Counted from the stretch's first letter, positions 1 to 12,093 are shown. The stretch: 64,000 nt of DNA from Yamagishiella unicocca (GCA_003116995.1 BDSL01000193.1:1-64000), one strand, 5' to 3'. The notes: generated by a model from the sequence alone, not told the origin. Program-made: numbers and translations.

Positions 1-205
1 GCTGGACCGGAAACAATTTTACATGACTAGCTCGAAGTTGCTATGGAGACACGAATCGTGCTGAGAAGCAAGCAATTATTGTTCTTACCTGTGCCTGCTC
101 CTCGCCTGCAACCCTGATTTGTCAGTCTACCCAATCAAACACGCCGGTTATCATCAAGTGGCTCAAGTACTTTATCTTTTTGAAGCTGTTGCAGCAGAGC
201 CGCAC
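1..205 (+). other. 5' flank of ANK1
   Basis: This stretch is closely repeated in front of ANK3 (about 25970-26167) and ANK4 (about 37320-37514). The open frame before the ANK1 ATG begins only at a TTG codon, so I treat it as 5' untranslated or promoter sequence and not as coding. Confidence 0.6.
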
Positions 206-2429
206 ATGTCACAGCGGCAGTCGACGCATTTGCTGGACGAGGCGCCGACAATTTCAGCGGCACGAGTATGGTCTCCGGACGTAATGGAGAATGTCGTGCG
301 CTTCCTGTGCCCAATGAGGTCGCGTGCACTATCCGTTTGGTGGACAAAGCCACTTCGCTGCAGTTCGGCCAGTACACGAATGTTCGACTTTCTGATCCAT
401 CACCTCACCACGCATTTAAGGATCGCTGGGGCGTACCAGGCGCCATCGTTCGCTTACTCTCCGACGGCGGCAACAGATAGTTGCCTAACAGCGGCCAGCG
501 GCAGCCTGCCCAACCTGGAAGTGGCGTTTGAGGGTGCGGGTTGTGCCTTCCCGGCCTCGACAATCGATAAGTACAGCGCAGATGTCCTCGCTGCTGCTGC
601 AGCCGCTGAGCGGCTGGAGGTGTGCCGGTGGCTTCGGCAGCGTGGCTGCCCCTGGGGCAAGTCGCTGGCCGCAGCAGCACAGGCAGGCCACCAGGTGGTG
701 TGCGAGTGGCTCCTGGACAATGGCTGCCCCTGGAGTGATGAAGCCATCTACGCTGCTGCCCGCGGCGGCCACGTGGGCCTGATGGAGTGGCTGATGGAGC
801 GAAACCCTGACATTATTACCTGGTCGTTTATAAGCGGGGTTGCTGAGGGCTGTGACCTGGCGACACTGAAACGGTTTTACAGCGAGGTTTGGGGGAAGCT
901 CGAAGTGGAGCCCCAAGATGACAGTATGATGCTGTGGGCCCGCTGTCAGCAGCCCCACAGCGGACTGGCAGGCCAAGGTTGAGTGGCTGGAGGAGAAGGG
1001 CTGCCCTCGCGCTCCCGACAGGTGGCATCCCACCCGTCGGGTGGCATCCCTACCGGACGCAGTGGACCGCCTGCGGTGGCTGCGGCAGCGGGGCTACCCG
1101 GCAGACGGAACTGCCCTAAAGGAGCCGCCCGCAACGGCAACCTGGCTGCTGTGACGTTCCTGCTGGCGGAGGGCATTGGAGCCAGCGGGGACGGATCGGC
1201 TGGAACTGAAGCCGCTCGAGGTGGCCACCTGGCCGTCCTGGAAGCCCTGCACGCCCACGGCTGCCCCCTGAATGCCACACTTATTGCCCGAGGCGCAGCC
1301 TCTGGTGGGCACCTGGCAGTGGTGGCCTGGGCGGTGGAGACTCTCGGCGCCACGATAGCGAGTATTGACGCCTACAGCATGGCCGAGTCGGGCAGTGTGG
1401 AGCTGCTGTCCTGGCTGCACGAGCGCGGCTGTGTTTGGAGGGAGGGCACCTTTCCGCCGCTGCAATGAGTGGCTGCGAGGAGGCGCTGGAGTGGCTGCTG
1501 GATCATGGCTGCCCCATGACGGTGGGTGCCACATGGTGCTTCCCCCTTTGGCTGGTTGGCTTGTTTGATCGGTTGTTGGCAAGGCTTAAGGCTTGGTGTG
1601 TGAAAATATGGACATGATGTGGGGGGCCGTGAGGCGACGGTGATCCAATTAACTCGCGAAATTATTGGCTGCCATTCAGTTGTGAATGTATTTGGGCGCA
1701 GTTCCGTGAACCTGCTCGCGGGAATGTTGGGGCTGATGTGGGCGACCGCAGCCCTCCTAGTGGGAGGTCACTGGAGCACCTGCCAGGGTGATGGCTGCAG
1801 GCTTGCACCTGAACGGTGGGCTCGGTTCGGAGGGGGCATCAGCCAGGGGGGGCTGCTGTGCTTTGGGGACCAGGGGGGGCGCAGGGCCGAGCAGGGTTTC
1901 GTGCATTCGGGAGATATCATGCAAGGGCCATGACGGTCTGAAACGTCTGAAGGGTGGGGGTGGTATAGACGGGATGCTGGGTTAGGGTTTTAGGTTTGCT
2001 GTTGCTGTCTTACATACGCCTCCGGGGGGACAACTCGGGTGGTTTCTGCCAACAAGCGCCCACGTCTCATCTCGTCATGTTAAAATCCCACAACGCAACA
2101 TCCCTTCCCCTCCTCAGGACAACGGCCACCCGTACAGTGTCGCTGCTGAGAACAACGACCTGGCTACACTGCGCTGCTTGCGGCGGCTGGGCTGCCCCTG
2201 GGGCGCCCACTTTGAGGCCATCACGCGCTTGGTCTGGATGAAGTGCGAGTTTCCCGTGCTGCGCTGGCTGGTAGAAGCCGGCTACCCGGTAAATTGGGAT
2301 GCGGCAGTGCAGGTGGCGTACCAGCGGACAGAGGTGGATCGGCACGAGGTGCTGGTGTGGCTGGCAGCCGAACGGAAGCAGCGATTAGGTGCATCGCAGT
2401 ATCAGATGTCGCGACAGTCATCGTGGTAG
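206..2429 (+). pseudogene. ANK1, ankyrin-type repeat gene with frameshifts
   Basis: The encoded family has an F-box-like N-terminus (WSPDxxENVVRFLCP) followed by degenerate ankyrin-type repeats of the form GRLEVCxWLRQRGCPW. Exon 1 runs from ATG 206 to 1521 and is followed by donor GTGGGT; exon 2 is 2118-2429 after a CTCCTCAG acceptor. Compared with ANK2-ANK5, ANK1 lacks one C near 312, one G near 452 and one base near 480. Together these scramble about 55 residues of the N-terminal domain before the frame returns. More one-base changes near 937, 1122 and 1452 shift the repeat region. It is probably a pseudogene. Because every lesion is a single-base change, mostly in short homopolymers, consensus error in a long-read assembly is the main alternative. 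The family probably mediates protein-protein contacts; no catalytic role is visible. Confidence 0.7.
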
Positions 2430-3156
2430 TAGCATATCCCCCGGGCGCCCTGGGAGCCCAAGCTCTGCAGACGTGGCCCTAGCCCGACGGGTGGCCCTAG
2501 CGGTTGCCTGGTGTGGTAATTGTTGTGATGCCTGGCGTGGGTGCGGCAGTCCGGTTACATTGCGCAGTTCGTTGTCAAGGGCACCAGGTGCGGTGCGGTG
2601 TGGAGCGGGGACTCACTCCTGAAGTAGCATTAGCGTTGCAAGCCAACAAGGGTTCGGTCGCCTTGGTAGTACTCTGCTTACAGCAGGCCTAAGCAGCCAC
2701 GGGTTGTGCGGCCCTTCCGTGCGCCGCTTCAACTGGCAACAGGGGTGGCCTGGGCGTCATGCAACGTGTCAGGAATTGCGTCTCAATGCGGGGCGTGTGA
2801 TGCTGGGCAGGCGACTGCTGCGCCTTGCTGCTGCGCCTTGCCCGAGGTCGGAATGCCCTGGCCGAGGGTGGTTGCCCCTCCCTGGACTCACGGCTCACGC
2901 ATACCGGAATGCAGGGCATGCAACGGCCTAGGGAGCTTGCAAGCACTTGGGGTCGACTCGTTAGCACTTGGGGTCCACTCGTCGCGCCCATCCCCCCACA
3001 CAGATCGAATCGCCTGCCCCGCATGTAAACAAGTGCTCCGCCCTTCACGCCCGAGGCCTGCCTGTGCGGCCCCACCGCCCCCTTTTGCATCACCACCGGG
3101 CGCCCAACCTAAACCCGACCCATCCCATCCCACCCCGACTCCACGTCCCCCACCCT
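2430..3156. other. 3' flank of ANK1, no gene seen
   Basis: The sequence after the ANK1 stop is related to the 3' flanks of ANK2-ANK5. The stretch at 2505-2600 is similar to 39905-40020 behind ANK4. Several overlapping open frames are present, but none is conserved between paralogous flanks and none resembles a known protein. From about 2940 on it becomes OPR intron sequence similar to 11640-11830 and 48440-48650. Confidence 0.5.
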
Positions 3157-3549
3157 TCCATGGCGGCGCGCCGCGGCTTCGGCCTCCTACCCTGGACGAC
3201 AGCGGACCTTCTCTGGTAATGACCGGCTTCCTCCCGACGTCCGCCACCATCTGGTCGGTATTCGGGCGGGTCGGGACCGGGACTGGGACCGGACCGCGAT
3301 GTCCGCTCTCCCATAGCTCACCAACTCCCCCAGTTCTCCTGCTAGCGCCCAAAACCGGTTCTGCGAAAAGTTTCCATGCGTCGCGCGGGGTCCTCGCTTC
3401 CTTGCGTTTCGCCGTAGCCGCTATAGCTTAGCCGCCAAAGGTCATATTACGACCTTTGGCTGTAGTATACCCAACCCAGTTCTACAGCATGCATCTCAAA
3501 ACTTCTGTTTCTAAACTGTTTTTTCGGACATCCACGGGTCTCCCTCGAA
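3157..3549 (-). repeat. Dispersed element of about 390 bp
   Basis: Relative to the matching intron in OPR-A and OPR-C, which run directly from a CCCC-rich stretch into CCCTACCTTGCG, this relic carries an extra block of about 390 bp. A closely similar block lies in opposite orientation in the malic enzyme intron at 55834-56225. ACCCT occurs on both sides here and could be a 5-bp target duplication, but the other copy also has ACCCT next to the same end, so this is uncertain. No open frame is shared by the two copies. Confidence 0.75.
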
Positions 3550-3555
3550 CCCTAC

Positions 3556-4545
3556 CTTGCGAAAGCCCATATAAGGCCCGCTGCCTGCCGCGGCGTCAGC
3601 TCCTCCGCCCGCTCCCCGCCACCTCCGCCACCTCCCTCAGCAGCGGCCCGTCGTAGCAGCACAGCCTGCTCATCGCGCACACGGTCGCCGCCAGCTGCGC
3701 GCAGCTGAAGCTCCGAGCGGTGCCCCGCAGCCGCTGTGTGAGTCCGTCCAGCAGCGCCGCCACCAGCTGCCACTCCACGTCACCGTCAGAGGGCTCCTCC
3801 ACCGCCAGCTTGATGGCTCAGGTGCACCAACACGGTCCTGGCCGGGGGGGAGAGGTTGGGGGAAGTGAGAGGAAACCCGTAGGGGGGAGGGAGGGGGCGG
3901 GAGGGCGGGAGGGCTCGGCCATCCAACCGCACGGCCAGCTTTGAACAGGCCAAGATGCGAGTGTGTGGGGATGTGTGCACCCGAAACTGCCGCCATGTCG
4001 CATCAGGTCGGCCAGCCTGGATGCTGCCTGCTGCATCAGGTCCGTGTCAAGCCGGCACCGCCTGGTGCGGTGTGGCGTGGTCAATTACGGTATAGGTTGA
4101 TGCATGCATGCCGGGTTTGAATCGGTTTCGGCGCCGACGCTGATCTAATGAGCGGACGGAACGGCTTTCTGGCCACCGCATGAGCCCGCCGGCAGGAACC
4201 CCGGTATCAGGTGTTCGGTCTGCCGCAGACGCATGTGGGTGGGGTTAGACAGCCCCCACACACGACGGCACAGCAACCACCACGAACCCTTCAGTTGGAA
4301 GCCCCTCGGGACGCCGGGCAAGGGCGCAACAAGGGGGCCGGTAGTCTCCACCCTCGCCGCCCCCTGGTCTTCCCCCTCCAGCTTGACCAAAGGCAGAGGA
4401 TTCCGCCCCCTCCACCCTTTAGGTTCACGGTGTCCCCCTTCGCACGCCCCCTGCACCCCCGCGGTGGCCACTGGGCGGACGCAAGCAGGCGCGCGCCGTG
4501 TCGCGTACCCCCGTCAGTGGTCTGCGGGGCCGCCTCTCCCACGAC
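3556..4545 (-). pseudogene. OPR relic 0 (middle exon and part of the first exon)
   Basis: On the reverse strand, 3808-3556 corresponds to the middle exon of OPR-A and OPR-C, which encodes a segment ending LTPRQAAGLIWAFAR. This copy is 253 bp, whereas A and C have 254 bp; one C is missing in the CCGCTCCCC run near 3620, so the frame breaks. Part of the first exon is recognisable at about 4463-4545. The large last exon found in A, B and C is absent: downstream sequence goes directly into the ANK1 flank. It is a dead fragment of a larger gene. Confidence 0.65.
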
Positions 4546-4547
4546 AG

Positions 4548-4641
4548 TGACTCCCACGTGGTAGCGAGCAGCGGATAGTGACTCCCACGTGGCAGCGAGC
4601 AGCGGAAAGCGACCCCCACGTGACAGCGAGCAACGGATGGC
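4548..4641 (+). repeat. 31-bp tandem repeat, 3 copies, with CACGTG cores
   Basis: Three successive 31-bp units begin GTGACTCCCACGTG or a close variant. Each contains a CCCACGTG core, the sequence of a plant G-box. The array follows the truncated OPR first exon and is not seen in the other OPR copies. Regulatory function is possible but unsupported. Confidence 0.6.
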
Positions 4642-4734
4642 AATTCCCCCCCACGCTGTCGAAGACGGTGCACCAGGGCGAGGAGGAGCTGGGGCCACTG
4701 GCGGGGGCGGTGACAGGAGGCCACACGCTCCGGT

Positions 4735-5160
4735 GATGCCACGCATGGCGAGGACAGCATGGCGCGCCCGACATCTCCTCCAGCGGTAGGAGGCTGAAGC
4801 CACCGACGGCCAGGGAGATGCCAAAGCCTTCGTGCTGCAGCCAGGAGAGGAGCGCCTGGGCGGGGCTGAGGTAGAGGAGGAGCGCCGCTGGGCAGCCCTA
4901 TCGGACATCTGCAGTGATGGGGGCCCAGCTGGACAGGTGCCCGTTGACCAGGGCGGCGGACCAGGTTCCAGCGTAGCGAGCAGCCGGTGCGCCCAGGCCG
5001 GGAAGCAAGGGCCGACACCCAGGGAGTCAAGACACTCGGACAAGGAGGTGCGGTCAACAGTATCACAGGCCTTGCGGAAGTAGAGGAAAGCCACGGTACC
5101 GAGGTCCTCCTCCTCCGGGCAGCGGCTGCCCACTGCACGGAGGGCCTGCAGCATGTGTAG
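4735..5160 (-). pseudogene. LINE reverse transcriptase fragment
   Basis: The reverse strand encodes a fragment of a non-LTR retrotransposon reverse transcriptase. Around 5100-5040 it reads FLYFRKACDTVDR, matching the RT block normally written FLDFRKAFDTV, with the catalytic Asp replaced by Tyr. Further on are VNGHLSSWAP and VR-stop-GCP (normally VRQGCP), then ALLSWLQHEGFGI. There is a frameshift between these blocks and a CAG-to-TAG stop near 4908. No YADD block follows, so it is truncated and inactive. Confidence 0.75.
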
Positions 5161-5735
5161 GCGGGCAGCAGGACAGCCAGCCGAGGTCGTGCAGGTACGA
5201 TGCTTGAAGGCGGCAACGAGGTCGGCGATTATGAGCGGACGCACTGACAGAACCCCGGAACCGCTGGGCCTTGCACGGCAGTATTTGGTATTGCGAAACA
5301 CGTGGGAGACATGTTGCCCTGAAGACATACCTCGACGAGATTCGTCATCCGATAGAGGCAACGGTTCTTATACTCTTTATGGATAACTTTCTGGATGACC
5401 AAGATTCACCACGCGAGGAATACATCGACTACAGTAAGGGTACCGGTACCGTACCCCGCCAATCAACGGAACCTACATGTGGTAAAACTGTAATAGCTAA
5501 AGCTCATGCGCCGCCTCACAAATATGCTGAACCCATACCAACCTTTAGGAGGACGAGGAGGAAATCGATTTCAAATTGTTCGGACGACGCGAATCGTGCC
5601 AAGCAGCAAGCAACGCTATTTGTAACCTGCGCCTGTGACCTTCTTTTGCCAACAGTCCACCGCATCAAACAACCAATTCGTAACCGGTTGTCATTAAGTG
5701 ACTTCAGTACGTATTTCCTTGAAACCGGGCCACCC
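5161..5735 (+). other. 5' flank of ANK2
   Basis: This is related to 25740-26167, 37100-37514 and 40440-40892, the flanks in front of the other ANK genes. The frame upstream of the MSQRQ start is open for about 150 codons here, but it is not open or conserved in the paralogues, so it is probably untranslated. Confidence 0.5.
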
Positions 5736-7642
5736 ATGTCACAGCGGCAATCGACGCGTTTGTCGAACGAGGCCTCGACCATTTCAGCGGCACGAGTATG
5801 GTCGCCGGACATAGTGGAAAACGTCGTGCGCTTCCTGTGCCCCAATGAGGTCGCGTGCACTATCCGCTTGGTGGACAAAGCCACTTCGCTGCAGTTCGGC
5901 CAGTACACGACTGTTCGGCTTTCTGATCCATCACCTCACCACGCATTTAAGAAGCGCTGGAGCATACCAGGCGCCATGCGTTCGCTCACTCTCCTACGGC
6001 GGCAACAGCTTGTATGCCTAACAGCGGCCAGCGGCAGCCTGCCCAACCTGGAAGTGGCGTCGGAGAGTGCGGGTTGTGCCTTCCCGGCCTCGACGACAAT
6101 CGATAACGACAGTGCGGATGTCCTCGCTGCTGCCGCAGCCGCTGGGCGGCTGGAAGTGTGCCAGTGGCTTCGGCAGCGTGGCTGCTCCTGGCGCGGGGCT
6201 CTGGCCGCAGCAGCACAGGCAGGCCACCGGGTGGTGTGCGAGTGGCTCCTGGACAACGGCTGCCCCTGGAGTGATGAAGCCATCTACGCTGCTGCCCGCG
6301 GCGGCCACGTGGGCCTGATGGAGTGGCTGATGGAGCGAAACCCTGACATTATTACATGGTCGTTTATAAGCGGGGTGGCTGAGGGCTGTGACCTGGAGAC
6401 TCTGAAACGGTTTCACAGCGAGTTGTGGGGGAAGCAAGGAGGGGAGCCCGATGATTACGGGGTGATGATGTGGGGCGCTGTCAGCAGCCCCACAGCGGAC
6501 TGGCAGGCCAAGGTTGAGTGGCTGGAGAAGGGCTGCCCTCGCGCTCCCGACGGGTTTCATCCCACCCGTCGGGCGGCATCCCGACCGGACGCAGCGGACC
6601 GCCTGAGGTGGCTGCGGCAGCGGGGCTACCCGGCAGGCGTATCTGCACTTTACTGGGCCGCCGGCACCGGAAACCTGGCTGCTATGACGTTCCTGCTGGC
6701 TGAGCCAGCGGGGACAAGGGCGCTGGACGCGAAGCCGCTCGAGGTGGCCACCTGGCCGTCCTGGAAGCCCTGCACGCCCACGGCCGCTCCCTGAATGCCT
6801 CACTTATTGCCAGGGTCGCAGCCTCTGGTGGGCACCTGGCAGTGGTGGCCTGGGCGGTGGAGACGCTCAGTGCCACGATAGCGAGTATCGACCCCGACGA
6901 CGCAGCCATGTCGGGCAGTGTGGAGCTGCTGTCCTGGCTGCACGAGCGTGGCTGTGTTTGGAGGGAGGGCACCTTTGCCGCCGCTGCAAGGACTGGCTGC
7001 GAGGAGGCACTGGAGTGGCTGCTGGATCACGGCTGCCCCATGACGGTGGGTGAGACACTGCGCTAGCCCCCGTGGGCTGATGGCGGTTGACCGGTGTTTT
7101 TCCGAACCAGGCCCAACGATGCTAGACAAGGAAGGGGTCTGAGAGTTGCGTTCATTCGGGAGATACCACATAAGGACCATGACGGTCTGAAGCATCTGAA
7201 GGGTGCGGGTGGGGAAGACGGGATGCTGGGTTAGAGCGGGTTCGGCATTGCTGTCCGAAGTAAATCTCCGGGGCACAATTCAGGTAGTTTCTATCCGCAA
7301 CCGCCCACATCTTTTTCGTCATGTTAATCCCTCAACGCAACATCCTTTCCCCTCCTCAGGACAACGGTCAGCCGTACAGTGCCGCTGCTAAGAATAACGA
7401 CCTGGCTACACTGCGCTGCTTGCGGCGGCTGGGCTGCCCCTGGGGCCCCCACTTGGAGGCCGTCACGCGCTCGGTCTGGATGAAGTGCGAGTTTCCCGTG
7501 CTGCGCTGGCTGGTAGAAGCGGGCTACCCGGTGGATTGGGACGCAGCAGTGATCAGCGGACCAGCGGACGGGGGGGGATCGGCACGAGATACTGGCGTGG
7601 CTGGCAGCCGAACAAAAGCAGTGATTAGGTGCATCGCAGTAG
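5736..7642 (+). pseudogene. ANK2, ankyrin-type repeat gene with two frameshifts
   Basis: The start ATG at 5736 (MSQRQST) aligns with ANK3 and ANK4. The F-box-like segment and first repeats are intact to about residue 320. Near 6700 about 10 bases are missing relative to ANK3 and ANK5, which moves the rest of exon 1 into another frame and gives a stop at 6794. The correct frame resumes and runs to the exon 1 donor after 7045. Exon 2 starts at 7360 after CCTCCTCAG. It loses the family C-terminus through a second indel near 7553, so the usual ASQ-stop at 7642 is out of frame. If expressed, the product would be about 353 residues. Confidence 0.75.
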
Positions 7643-7759
7643 CAGCTGTCGCGACAGTCATGGTGGCAGTAGCGTATCCCCCGGGCGCGCTGGGAGTTCA
7701 AGCGCTGCAGACGTGGCCCTAGACCGACGGATGGCCCTAGCGGTTGCGTGGTGTGGTCC

Positions 7760-8112
7760 AGTAACCCGGTTGTTATTTCTGGAGCTGCCCGGTGGCTCTG
7801 GAGCTGCCCGGTGGCTCAAGCCATCATCGACCAACCAGCTGTGCGGGTGGGCGCTGGTGTGTCCCGTGTGTCCCGGGGCCGAGTGTGGATGGTGTTGGCC
7901 CCTCAGGGGTGGGATGAAGCAATGTGTCGTACGTGACATCGCATTGTATGCCTACGGCCGTCAGCGCGACCGACGCTGGGGCGGCGGCATATGGCAGCTG
8001 CTTTGAAGGCGTCGGAGGGTATTCCCCTGGCGTCGTTCAAGCGGGACTGTGCATTTCGGCGTCGGGTGGTGGATGGAGATTCGATCCTGTGTGCGGCCTT
8101 CACGCCGCTTGA
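7760..8112 (+). pseudogene. LINE C-terminal fragment
   Basis: Behind ANK2 is a decayed relative of the LINE reading frame at 29574-30635. It shares CPVAQA, a GRVWMVLAP segment aligning with AQVWLVQAP, and GRRHMAAALK aligning with GRRFMAAALK. A TGA after MCRT interrupts the frame. The leading part holds two copies of the 19-bp unit that is expanded at 43231-43385. Confidence 0.6.
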
Positions 8113-8363
8113 TGTCCCGGACAAGGGTTAGTTGGGGCGAGGTTGGCCCTCCCCCATCCCTTGCAGGGGGGTACTCAGGGTCAGGTGGTGTGTGTTGGCC
8201 CGGCGCCCGGCGCTGTCGTGACCTTAGGTCTGATTAGGTCCCGGCTGGCCGATGCTCCCTTTTCTCCTCCTCCTTGTGGTCTAGGGGCTGGTCCGTTCTG
8301 GGTGGGGATCTCCTTGTGTCTCATGTGGGGGTTTTCCTGTTCGGCTTGTTGAGGCGCTGTGCC

Positions 8364-8467
8364 GGTTGTCTTGACTGAGGGGCTGCTGGTGGTCTTGACT
8401 GAGGGGCTGCTGGTGGTCTTGACTGAGGGGCTGCTGGTGGTCTTGACTGAGGGGCTGCTGGTGGTCT
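8364..8467 (+). repeat. 24-bp minisatellite, about 4 copies
   Basis: A perfect or nearly perfect 24-bp unit containing GTCTTGACTGAGGGGCTGCT is repeated about four times. The paralogous site behind ANK3 (29073-29312) has ten copies. The length divisible by three gives an artefactual open frame. Confidence 0.9.
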
Positions 8468-9465
8468 TATTATTATATTTTTCCCTTCTCCCTGCATCCC
8501 TTTCAGTGTCAGGCGCTGCGCCCGATGGCTCTACCTGCTGGCCTGGGGCGGGCCCACGGAAACTGTTACTACTAGTGCTACAACGCTAAAGCCGTTACGA
8601 GCGACCAACCTACCAGCACCCGCAAACACCACGGCAGGCAGAACCACCGCGAACAAACCAAGCAACGGAAGGGGACGCTGTCATGTGTGTGTGCCGGTAT
8701 GAGTGCTTGGGGCTACATCACTGAGGACTGCGTACCGGAGTGGCGAGGTCGCAGAAGCAGCATCAATAACAGAGCAGGAGCAGTCACTATTAGCATTGGC
8801 ATTCCGAGACCGTTCGCTGGCAGCTGTTGCGTGCACCCCGCGCGGGTACATGCTTCCGGTCGGCACTGATGCACGAAGGCACCGGCCGGACAGCAAGCAG
8901 GTGGACGGAAGCTGAAGAGCCGTGGGCCTGCAAAAGCGCCTTAGGATAACTTACGGAGCGAGCAGCTCGCCGTAGTGCTGTGCAAGCACTCCCACAATGC
9001 TAGATGCGCTTGACGACACATCTGGCATACGGCTATACCCGGGGCCCGCTGTAGCAGTTACTTCTATGTCCGGCAGTGGAGCGACCGACCACCGCACACC
9101 ACCCACGGCAACCTGTAGGAGCTGTTACGGTGGGCCCCAGACTCGCTCGAAGGTAGAGCCATCGGACAACTGATTAAATGGCGGTTGTTGTAACGGTTAC
9201 AGTGGGTTCGAGACGACAAGGGGTGTTGGCTTCCTCGAAGCCGGAAAAAGGGCGGGGCCCCTCTGCATTCGAGTACGGGCCGGTTGCTTTTGTAGAGCAC
9301 GAGTGATCACTGCGGCCTCGCTCCCAGCCGACCGAAGCCGCGTCTGCCTTGACCCCACAGTCCGGCGGAGCGGACGAGGCTGCGCCGAAGCGTGCTCCGA
9401 CTCCACCACCACCGCACCCTTACCACCGCACCCTGACTGCCCGCTACCGCCACACCGCCACGTTG
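8468..9465. other. Spacer between ANK2 and OPR-A
   Basis: No supported gene. 8560-9180 is nearly the same as 43765-44370 behind ANK5. Near 9185 lies a motif (GTTGTAACGGTTACAGTGGG) that recurs at 29477 and 44390, and inverted near 31005, where it marks LINE-related ends. Confidence 0.5.
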
Positions 9466-10091
9466 CTACTGCTGCTGCTCCCCACTCTCCACCCGCAGCC
9501 CCGGGTCCTGCTCCTCGACCCCCTGCCCTGCTTCGCCGGCTGCCTTGGCTGCTGCCTCGCCCCGCTCAGCCGCGCCTGCGTTCGCGCCGGGCGTCGGCAG
9601 CAGCGCCGGCTCGTAGCCCATGGCGCGGTAGGTGCGGTGCAGCTCCAGCAGCTGCTCCGGAACCAGCGCGCCGGCTTCCAGGCGCTGCCGCGAGACGCGC
9701 GTGGTCGCCAGCAGCACCGAAACCAACGTGGTGGTCCGCAAGCGGCCGTGGAAGGGCTCCAGCTGGCAAGCCAGCGAGTTGAGCAGGTCGCCGTCGGCGG
9801 CGCGGTAGCCCAGGCCGCTGCACAGCTTGGCCATGGCCAGCAGCACCATCACGCAGTCCGCCGGCTGGTAGCGGGGCAGGCCGGCGCGCAGCGCCACACA
9901 GCAGTCCAGCATCCAGTCCTCGTGGGGGCGCCAGTCCAAGCTGGCCAGGCCCCACAGCGTGCCGGCCAGCTCCTGGGGCGGGAAGCAGCCCAGGCTCGGC
10001 TGCACGGCGGAGCAGAAGTGCAGGAGCCACGTGCCGGAGGGGCGGTAGGACAGGCGCACCAGCGCCCACAGCAGGTTGTTGTACGCCTGGG

Positions 10092-10268
10092 GCGGCAGCG
10101 GCAGCGGCAGCGGCAGCGGCAGCGGTAGCGACAGCGGCAGCGGCAGCGGCAGCGGCAGCGGCAGCGGCAGCGGCAGCGGTAGCGACAGCGGCAGCGGCAG
10201 CGGCAGCGGCAGCGGCAGCGGCAGCGGCAGCGGCAGCGGCAGCGGCAGCGGCAGCGGCAGCGGCAGCG
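10092..10268 (-). repeat. Hexanucleotide (CTGCCG) expansion, about 29 units
   Basis: In OPR-B and OPR-C this site has about three units encoding Leu-Pro. Here about 29 units, two of them interrupted by CTGTCGCTA variants, would encode a long Leu-Pro tract in frame. It explains the long arginine, serine-glycine and alanine reading frames on both strands here. Confidence 0.95.
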
Positions 10269-12093
10269 CAGAAGGAGGAGGAGGGGACCAGTCGGCGCTG
10301 GAGGCACCGCCGCCGCCGCGCTGCAGCCGATGCCTCAGCCTCAGCTGCTGTCGCCTCCAGAGCTCCTTCTGGCGCTGCGACGCTGCCTGGTGCGCCGCTG
10401 CGCCGGGCGGCTACAGCGCCTGCTGCTGCGTGGAGAGGCCCAGCGGGTGCGGGTCTCGCGGGTGCTGCAGCACCGCCGCGCGGCAGTAGCGCAGGAAGGC
10501 CGTGGTCCACTTGCGGTCGGGGCGGTAGCGCATGCGGCCCAGCGACCACGCCAGCATGGTCAGCCCCTGGCCCCCTGCGCGTCCATGCTGTTGCGATGCT
10601 GTAGCGCACGTTGACCACGGCGGTGCCGCTGGCGAAGGTGCGTGTGGCCGCCTCGCAGCGCTGCAGGAAGGCGCGCAGCCACTGCGGGCCCGGGTCCAGG
10701 CGCATCGTCGCCAGCGCCCAGATGGTCATCGAGAGCTCTTCGCCGCCGTAGTCCGCCATGGCGGCGCGAGATGCCGCCAGCAGCGCCTCGAGGGCGGGGT
10801 ACGGCGGCGGCGTCCGCAGCAGCGCCATGCCGTACAGCGTCATGGACAGCTCAATGGGGCGGGCGGTGTGCAGGCGGGGCAGCAGGCCGGCAAGCAGCTC
10901 CGCAGACCAGCACCCATCCAGGATGAAGCCGAAGTCTCGATGGTACCTGGGGTGGGAGGTGGGAGGGGTGGGAGGTGGGAGGTGGGAGGGGTGGGAGGTG
11001 GGAGGTGAGAAACGCAGTAGAGACGCGCAGTGAGATTGGGTGCGGGCGGGTGAGAGCACCGCGGCTACGTCCAGCAGGCAAGCTGCGAGCCACCTACTAG
11101 GCTGGGATGTGATGAGCAGGTTCCGAGTGTGTGTGAGAGGGCACCGGGCTGTGTGTTGAGAGTACACCGTGCACTGCCGGCAACACAAAACCAAAAGCGC
11201 CGCCGGCAGTGCTCCAACATGTGGTTGGGTTGCGTCAGCTACTTGACCCAGGTGATGTGCCCCGGTGCTTTCTCCAAGTCCCGACCCAACTCTGTGTCTA
11301 CTACGCCATTGGAGACGCGTCCTGGTAGCCCCCCTGGAGCGCCCAAACACTCCGCTGCTCCAACCTAGGGGGAAGCACCACCAGCAGGTGGGTCCGACGC
11401 GAGGGACATGTACAACACACCCCGCCTTTGTCCAACCCATCATGGCCGAAACCTAGCGAGGTTACGCTCGTCTCACTACAGGTTTTCCGCTTGCTCGACC
11501 CAGCCTCAACCCCTCACCCCTCAGCACACATACGGTATGTTGCACCACGGCTGACCCCACCTGCCCTGGTATCGGCTGATTCCACCTGCCCTGGTATCGG
11601 TATCATGTTCCATTCCGCCGCCCGACATGCAGCCCGTTACGCAGCATCGACTCGTTAGCATCACTCGTCGCGCCCATCCCCCCATACAGGTCGGATTGCC
11701 TGCCCCGCATCTAAACAAGTGCTCAGCCCTTCACGCCCAAGGCCTGCCTGTGTGGCCCCACCGCCCCCTTTTGCATCACCACCGGGCGCCCAACCCACCC
11801 GGTCCCAACCCGACTCCACGTCCCACCACCCCACCCTACCTTGCGAAGGCCCATATAAGGCCCGCCGCCTGCCGCGGCGTCAGCTCCTCCGCCCGCTCCC
11901 CCGCCACCTCCGCCACCTCCCTCAGCAGCGGCCCGTCGTAGCCGCGCAGCCTGCTCATCGCGCACACGGTCGCCGCCAGCTGCGCGCAGCTGAAGCTCCG
12001 AGCGGTGCCCCGCAGCCGCTGGGTGAGTCCGTCCAGCAGCGCCGCCACCAGCTGCCACTCCACGTCGCCGTCGGGGGGCTCCTCCACCACCAG

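Noticed and set aside
9566..11443. 625-codon reverse frame with a long poly-Ala tract over OPR-A
   Set aside because: It is the wrong frame of the expanded hexanucleotide and of the OPR exon; the paralogous frame differs.
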